In this document: positions 57,937 to 64,000 of the stretch, piece by piece
How the letters are laid out: each line of letters begins with the position of its first letter
How positions within the stretch are numbered: the first letter of the stretch is position 1
Assembly (NCBI RefSeq): GCF_963082655.1
Contig: NC_081552.1
Coordinates: 92,665,582-92,729,581 of the forward strand
Source: Stomoxys calcitrans
Taxonomy: Eukaryota > Arthropoda > Insecta > Diptera > Muscidae
Direction of reading: 5' to 3'
Length of the DNA stretch: 64,000 nt
Made by a program: the position numbers and the translations under genes
Notes under the pieces: generated by a model
What the model was told of the DNA's origin: nothing
The model's input: only the letters and a program-made list of their open reading frames with translations
Databases searched by the model: none

Positions 57937-58557
57937 TATACCCTCCACCATAGGATGGGGTATACTAATTTCGTCCCTAGACCCTATAAAGTAAATACAT
58001 TCTTGATTGTCGTGACATTTTAAGTCGATTAAGCCATGTCCGTCCGTCTGTCTGTCCGTCCATCTGTCTGTCGACAGCACGCTAACTAGCTGCTTGAAAT
58101 TTTGCACAAGCACTTCTTATTTGTGTAGGTCAGTTGGGATTGTAAATGGTTCCATATTTTGGTAGCTGCCATATAATCCAATCGCAAGTCTAAACTTCTT
58201 GAGACACAAGAGGGCACAATTATTATCCGATTTGGCTGCCGCTTCTTCCATGACATCCAAGGTACGTTTCAAATACGGTCTGAATTGGTCTTTAGCCAGA
58301 TACAGCTCCCATATAAACCGATCTCCCTATTTTACTTCTTGAGCCCCTAAAAGACAAAATTCTTTTTCGATTTGGATGAAATTTCACACATAAACTTCTA
58401 TTGTGGTCTACAACAATTAATTCAATTAGCCCAATTCTTTTCTTTTACCTTTGTTTGTCTAAAAAGAGATACCGGGAAAGAACTCGACAAATTCGATCCA
58501 TAGTGGAGGGTATATAAGATTCGGGCCGGCCGAACTTAGCACGCTTTTACTTGTTTG
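57937..58557 (-). repeat. Family A copy, inverted
   Basis: Tail, short GTCC tract, a reduced and diverged body, 5' body ('aaagagataccgggaaagaactcgac') and head ('gattcgggccggccgaacttagcacgc'). The core between 'cgtccctagaccc' and the tract carries small deletions. Confidence 0.88.
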
Positions 58558-58617
58558 TTATTGCTCTTCTAATGTGTATATGACTGTCATGGCCTTTTGT
58601 CGCTAAATTTAAAGAAA

Positions 58618-59939
58618 AACAAATAAAAGCGTGCTAAGTTCGGCCGGGCCGAATCTTATATACCCTCCACCATGGATCGCTTTTGTCGAGTTCTTTTCCC
58701 AGCATCTCTTCTTAGGCAAAACAGATTATAAGAAAAGATTTGCTCTGCTATTAGAGCGATATCAAGATATGCTCCGGTTTGAACCACAATTAAATTATAT
58801 GTTGGAGACCTGTGTAAAATGTCAGCCAATTCGAATAAGAATTGCGCTCTTTGTGAGCTCAAAAAGCAAAATAGAGAGATCGATTTATATGGGAGCTGTA
58901 TCGGGCTATGGACCGATTCAGACCATAATAAACACGTATGTTGATGGTCATGAAAGAATCCGTCGTACAAAATTTCAGGCAAATCGGATAATAATTGCGA
59001 CCTCTAGAGGCTCAAGAAGTCAAGATCCCAGATCGGTTTATATGGCAGCTATATCAGGTTATGAACCGACTTGTATTTTATTTGACATAGTGGTTGAAAG
59101 TAACAATAAAAAACGTCTTGCGAAATTTCAGCCAAATCGGATAGGAATTGCGCCCTCTAGAAGCTCAAGAAGTCAAGTCCCCAGATCTGTTTATATGACA
59201 GCTATATCAGGTTATGAACCGATTTGAACCATACTTTGCACAGTTGTTGGATATCATAACAAAATACTACGTGTCAAAATTCATCCAAATCGGATAGGAA
59301 TTGCGCCCTCTAGAGGCTCAAGAAGTCAAGACCCAAGATCGGTTTATATGGCAGCTATATCAGGTTATGCACCGATTTGAACCATACTTGGCACAGTTGT
59401 TGGATATCGTAAAAAAACACGTCGTTCAAAATTTCATTCTAATCGGATAAGAATTGCGCACTCTAGACGCTCAAGAAGTCAAGACCCCAGATCGGTTTAT
59501 ATGGCAGCTACACCAGGTTATAAACCGATTTGAACCATACTTGGCACAGTTGTTGGATATCATAACAAAACACGTCGTGCAAAATTTCATCCCAATCGGA
59601 TAAGAAATGCGCACTCTAGAGGCTCAAGAAGTCAAGACCCAAGATCGGTTTATATGGCAGCTATATCAAAACATGGACCGATATGGCCCATTTACAGTAC
59701 CAATCGACCTACACTAATAAGAAGTATTTGTGCAAAATTTCAAGCGGCTAGCTTTACTTCTTCGGAAGTTAGCGTGCTTTCGACAGACAGACGGACGGAC
59801 ATGGCTAGATCGACATAAAATTTCACGACGATCAAGAATATATATACTTTATGGGGTCTCAGACGAATATTTCGAATAGTTACAATCAGAATGACGAAAT
59901 TAGTATACCCCCCATCTTATGGTGGAGGGTATAAAAAGA
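58618..59939 (+). repeat. Family A copy, full length
   Basis: Head 'aaataaaagcgtgctaagttcgg' with the intact palindrome, 5' body, about five monomers and full tail to 'tcttatggtggagggtata'. The 198-residue open frame across it (58631-59227) is the 51-codon translation of 153-bp monomers (RSVYMAAISGYEP, RSVYMTAISGYEP), not a gene. Confidence 0.92.
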
Positions 59940-59945
59940 TTATGG

Positions 59946-61017
59946 AAAGTATGATGGGGGTATACTAATTTCGTCATTCTGTTTGTAACTCCTCGAAATA
60001 TTTGTCTAAGACCCCATAAAGTATATATATTCTTGATCGCCATGACATTTTAAGTCGAACTAGTCATGTCCGTCCGTCTGTCTGTCTGTCGAAAACACGC
60101 TTACTTGCGAAGGAGTAAAGCTAGCCACTTGAAATTTTGGACAAATACTTCTTATTAGTGTAGGTCGGCTGGGATTGTAAATGGGCTATATCGGTCTACG
60201 TTTTGATATAGCTGCAATATAAACCGATGGGGTCTTGACTTCTTGAGCCACTAGAATATGCAATTATTATCTGATTTGGCTGAAATTTTGCATGAGGTGT
60301 TTTGTTATGACTTTCAACAACTGTGCTAAGAATAGTTCCAATCGGTCCATAACCTGATATAGCTGCCATATAAACCGATCTGGGGTCTTGACTTCTTGAA
60401 CCTCTACAGGGAGCAATTCCTATCCGATTTGGCTGTCATTTTGCATGATGTGTTTCGTTATGACTTCCAACAACTGTGTTAAGAATGGTTCAAATCGTTC
60501 CATAACCTGATATAGCTGTCATATAAACCGATCTGGGATCTTGACTTCTTGAGCCACTAGAGGGCGCAATTAGATTTAGCTGAAATTTTGAAATTTGAAA
60601 TTTTGAAATTTCAACGACTGTGCTAAGAATAGTTCAAATCGGTCCATAACCTGATATAGTTGCCATATAAACCGATATGGGATTTTGACTTCTTGAGCCT
60701 GTAAAAGTATTATCCGATTTGGCCGAAGTTTTGTACAACGGCTTCTCCTATGACCTTAAACATACGTGTCGAATATGGCAAGAATCTGTTTATAGCCTAA
60801 TACAGCTCCCCTATAAACCGATCTCCCTATTTTACTTCTTCAGCCCCTAAAGTGCGCAATTCTTACTAGATTTGGCTGAAATTTTACACAATGACTTCAA
60901 CTATGGTTTCCAATATTCAATATTCTTTTATCCTTTGCTTCCCTAAAAAGAGATACCGTGGAAAAGCTCGACAAATGCGATCTATGGTGGAGGGTATATA
61001 TACCACGCTTTTATTTG
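59946..61017 (-). repeat. Family A copy, inverted, tail-to-tail with the previous copy
   Basis: Starts at the tail ('gtatgatgggggtatactaatttcg'), has three to four monomers of the diverged 33.3-34.7 kb type, and ends with 5' body and a decayed head ('gcgatctatggtggagggtata', 'ccacgcttttatttgttt'). With 58618-59939 it makes an inverted repeat of more than 1 kb per arm with a spacer of only a few bases. Confidence 0.88.
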
Positions 61018-61230
61018 TTTCTTCTAACATCCCCTCCATAATTAATAAGCAGTAATTTTCAGCACGCAACAGAATGTATTTTATGTGCAATAAAGATGTA
61101 TCCTTCAATTTGGAAAAATTATCATAGAATCCGCAATTCCAAACTGAAATCAGCGAAATTCAATACATAACATTGTGTTGTCATAATTTGTATATGTGCC
61201 AAATTTCGTTCACATCGGTCTTCATTTAGA

Positions 61231-61525
61231 TGTACTACTTCTAAATTAACCATGAACATTCCATTAAGTAACAGAGGATACTCCTCTCAAATCAATGAGT
61301 GCAGACCGATTAAAGTTAAGCTCAATGATAAGGGACCGAACGGCGCGCCGAATAGCGACACCACTTATTAGAGAACTTTTAACATGGCAGAATACCTTAC
61401 AAATGTACCCAGCATTAGTAAGGGGATAACCACCGCTGAACATTTTCTGATGTTCATGCCGAGATTTGAATCCAGGCTTTCAGCGTCATATGCGAACATG
61501 CTAACCTCTGAGCCACGGTGGCCTC
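61231..61525 (-). mobile_element. tRNA-derived SINE, minus-strand copy
   Basis: In reverse it reads 'ggccaccgtggctcagaggttagcatg' (box A), 'gattcaaatc' (box B, one change), then the same body as the copy at 1300-1615 ('cagaaaatgttcagcggtggtta', 'gtgtcgct', 'ggcgcgccgttcggtcc'). Target duplications CTTCATTTAG at 61220-61229 and 61526-61535. The body is more diverged than in the first copy. Confidence 0.85.
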
Positions 61526-61535
61526 CTTCATTTAG

Positions 61536-62548
61536 GTATAGTTTATAATTACGGTTTTTTTTCATGCTTGGGATGTTGCAATTTTAGAACGAGATGTCTA
61601 CAGAGTTTTTGATCTTACTCACAGACTGGCAAACAGTTGCAGCTACAATAGATTTGTATACCCTACACAAATACTGTGGTACAGAGTCTGATTCGAATTA
61701 GCTATGTCCGTCTGTCCATTTTAATTTGTGTACAAATTTAAGTGAATAATTTCATTGGGCCTCGTCCGATTTGGACTAAAATTGCAATTGCATCGTCATT
61801 TGTAAACCGATTCTCACAAAATTTTGCATTAGGGATTCTCTTACGAGTCTTTTTTATATTAAACGTTATTTTTATTACTAGTGCAATTCGTAATTCTTTT
61901 CGATTATCTAGCAAAGCAATATATATATATATATGTGTGTATATATATATATATATAATAATGCGATCAAAACGATAAATATTTTTTCCCAGATTTATTT
62001 TTTTTTTTTTTGTAAAAAAATTGTTAACTTGAAGTGATCGTATATTCTGCAAATTGCATCCGATCTTGATTATTTATGCAGACAATTGATAGTCAAATGG
62101 TTCTTAAAAAACAATATTTAATTTCTTAATATAAATAATCAAATTTTTGATTTTTGTGACGGTTTTTTTTGCTATAGGATACAAGCTAGCTACGATGTGT
62201 GATACACCGAAAAAGATTTTTTTTTAATATTTTGTACCTGATGCCCACTGATCATACAAAAAACATATCGTATAAGTAATACAATCTACAAGGATACAAT
62301 AATTTTAAGGACACATACACGTCCATCATGGGCCAACTTTACTTTTGGACGAAAGACTTGTATTCTACCCCAAAAGATGTCCGGACTCCTGATGATGGAT
62401 ATGCATATGTGGATAGGCTAAACTTAACGCTCTTTTACTTATTACCTTTATCATCATATTTGTAATATGATATGATGTTATGATGTTTCTTATGGCAACA
62501 TTTCATTCTGTTCAGTCTAACAATCACTGTCAATAACATCTTGATGAG
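61536..62548 (-). repeat. Strongly decayed family A-like copy and AT-rich sequence
   Basis: 61655-61735 keeps traces of the A tail in reverse ('ttgtataccctacacaaatac', 'gctatgtccgtctgtcc'), and 62425-62448 a trace of the head ('ctaaacttaacgctcttttactta'). Between are an (AT)n run at 61919-61957, poly-T runs and 'ccgatttggactaaaattgcaattgc'. No gene. Confidence 0.45.
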
Positions 62549-62692
62549 GGCGCCCCTGTAGCCGAGTTGGTAGCGTGTTTGGATTACCAGTGCAGGTGTC
62601 ATGGGCCTTGGTCTGTCGCTACTGTGTTATCACAATGGACCTTAAATTGTCTGAGTCTGTTAAGGACTATCACTCTTACCTAACCTTTTTAA
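62549..62692 (+). mobile_element. tRNA-derived SINE with LINE-like 3' tail
   Basis: Box A TAGCCGAGTTGG at 62559-62570 is followed about 35 bases later by a damaged box B region ('gtgtcatgggccttgg'). From about 62626 the tail 'tatcacaatggaccttaaattgtctgagtctgtt' ... 'tatcactcttacctaacctt' aligns with the 3' end of the LINE at 30319 (reverse: 'tatcactatagacgaaaacgtctaagcgagtctgat' ... 'gtcacttaaacctaacctaa'). This is the tRNA-head plus LINE-tail design. Not related to the SINE at 1300. Confidence 0.7.
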
Positions 62693-64000
62693 ATTGAAAG
62701 CTTTTCAAGGTTAATTTAAGGCATTGAAATAACTGTCGGTTTTTTCTTTCATTTGGCAAATATTGTTGCCTACTCTTAGGATGACAAGATGGGACTGTTG
62801 ACTTTTAAAGGACACCGTTGAAATTTTAAAAACAAAAAATGCACAAATGAGTTCAGTAACTTCTCGTTGGCAGAGACCAAAGGTGAGAGCTAATAGAAAA
62901 TGGGCAAGTGGCATGAGTGGTGAGTTCGTAACCATTTACAATGATTTGGTTTGTCGCCTGGCGTGAATGGCCGTTTTTGGGTTTCATGCCTCAATAAGAT
63001 GATTATAATGTGGCGTTTGCACCTGTAGACAATTTTGAAATTACCCTTAAGTACATCTTAACACAATATTAAGAGCCTACTGAATGGCTGTTTGGTATTG
63101 CCTGTCGTTCGTTGTCGTCTTCTTTAGAAGGGTTTCTCAAAATAACGGCATTTTGTGTTTATACCCTACACCATTTTTTTGTAGTTGCGCTTGATGCCCG
63201 AATAATGAACATGGGAGCTAGCAAGTAATGAACAGCGCAAATACAAGTTTCAGTTCCACTTTAAATTCATAAACAGTCATAAGCATTAATAATTGGACAA
63301 TGATGTTCGGCGGCAACCACGGAATATTGTGATTGCCTTGGCAGATGACGAAGAAAATTAGGTACTAACACTGGCTGCTGCAAAGATGTTTGCTTGTTTT
63401 GCAATATTGTAAAGATTCTGATAAGGGACTACATTCTTTGGTTGGTTGCTGTAGCAGCGCCTAATGATAGTGTAATGACTATTATCATGTTGGCGCTATA
63501 TTCCAAAAATGTTTTAATTAAAACTGGACCCGTTGTGCTTTTTAATGAGATAAGAATTAAATTTTTGCATAAATGAATGCAAAGCAATTGCCCACAATAT
63601 ACCCGCGCAAATAATTCCATGCTCATTTATTATACTTTACTTGGTATTTTAAGCGTTGAATATTAATAAGTGAAGTTATCGGACAAAATATTGTATAATG
63701 AAATGTACCGAAAAATTGTCAAAATTTCTCACAAAGCTTTAGCATTAACTAAATTTATTGTTAAAGGGAGGCACGAAATGAAAAAAATCTGGGTGCCGTT
63801 ACACAAAACTCCAACATCTTACACTAGAGAATGATTGAAGACCTTTCTGGTTTAAAGAAGACTTCGAGATTGCGGAAGACTAAATGGAGAATGGACTGTC
63901 TCTCATTGTCAAATTTGTTAATGAAAATTTTTCTGAAAGACGTCGACGACATTGTGGCGACTCATGATGGAGTCCATTGGACACTACACACATTTGGACC
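62693..64000. other. Unassigned end of window
   Basis: No gene is recognised. The open frames of 60-74 residues lack conserved features and have no initiation or splice context. A trace of an A-type tail ('tttataccctacaccat') lies at 63159-63175. Confidence 0.5.

Noticed and set aside
58631..59227. 198-residue open frame with repeated RSVYMAAISGYEP units as a possible repeat protein gene
   Set aside because: It is the translation of 153-bp family A monomers. Similar frames appear in every A copy, broken at random, and without conserved starts.
61919..61957. (AT)n run as a regulatory element
   Set aside because: Simple microsatellite within a decayed repeat, with no adjacent gene.

Overview
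This is eukaryotic, insect-type DNA, most likely from a higher fly (Muscidae or a close calyptrate relative). The evidence is the repeat content: many interspersed repeats that resemble the dipteran mini-me/DINE-1 group (conserved core, short GTCY-type tract, TA-rich patch), Tc1-mariner, PIF/Harbinger and Helitron-like DNA transposons, RNase H-bearing and jockey/CR1-like non-LTR retrotransposons, and tRNA-derived SINEs. The organism assignment is inference. I found no host protein-coding gene, no rRNA gene and no CRISPR array. Almost all recognisable sequence is transposable-element (TE) derived, much of it nested.

Names used below. Family A: head with AAGTAAAAGCGTGCTAAG and the palindrome TTCGGCCGGGCCGAA, body of tandem 153-bp monomers, tail with GACAGACGGACGG and GGTGGAGGGTATA; head-to-tail on the given strand is '+'. 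Family B: relative of A with a different head and about 152-bp monomers. Family C: Helitron-like, 5'-TC to CTAG-3', about 130-bp C/G-homopolymer-rich monomers. Family D: 'GGTACCAAA' monomers of about 120 bp, also TC...CTAG. F and G are short repeats.

Layout. 1-6.8 kb: C and A fragments and a 316-bp SINE with perfect 13-bp target duplications. 6.8-10.7 kb: a B fragment and a degraded CR1/jockey-like LINE split by an A copy, then an inverted A copy. 10.7-13.2 kb: an old mariner-like copy and a B copy, each invaded by a near-identical 607-bp foldback element in opposite orientations. 13.7-25 kb: C elements (including a head-to-tail pair), with two full A copies inserted in them. 26.4-33.3 kb: two copies of an RNase H-bearing LINE, one on each strand, the second sitting in another old mariner-like element. 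33.3-44.4 kb: A copies, LINE scraps, an inverted D block, tRNA-like sequences and palindromes. 44.4-48.1 kb: an intact mariner-like element (DD41D), then B and C copies. 48.2-54.0 kb: a complete PIF/Harbinger transposon with two genes (nuclease with small defects; SANT/coiled-coil partner with six inferred exons), carrying an A/B chimera in intron 1 and an intact Tc1-like transposon in an intron of the partner gene. 54.5-57 kb: two divergent LINE fragments. 57-61 kb: four A copies alternating in orientation. 61-64 kb: two more SINEs, one of which shares its 3' tail with the LINE at 30-33 kb.

The sequences do not form a host pathway. The functional units are transposons: transposase plus inverted repeats (44.4 and 51.8 kb), nuclease plus DNA-binding partner (48.2 kb), and SINEs that probably borrow LINE enzymes. 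The nesting order gives a relative chronology: old mariner copies, LINEs, Harbinger, B and C elements first; A copies, the 607-bp foldbacks and the Tc1-like element later.
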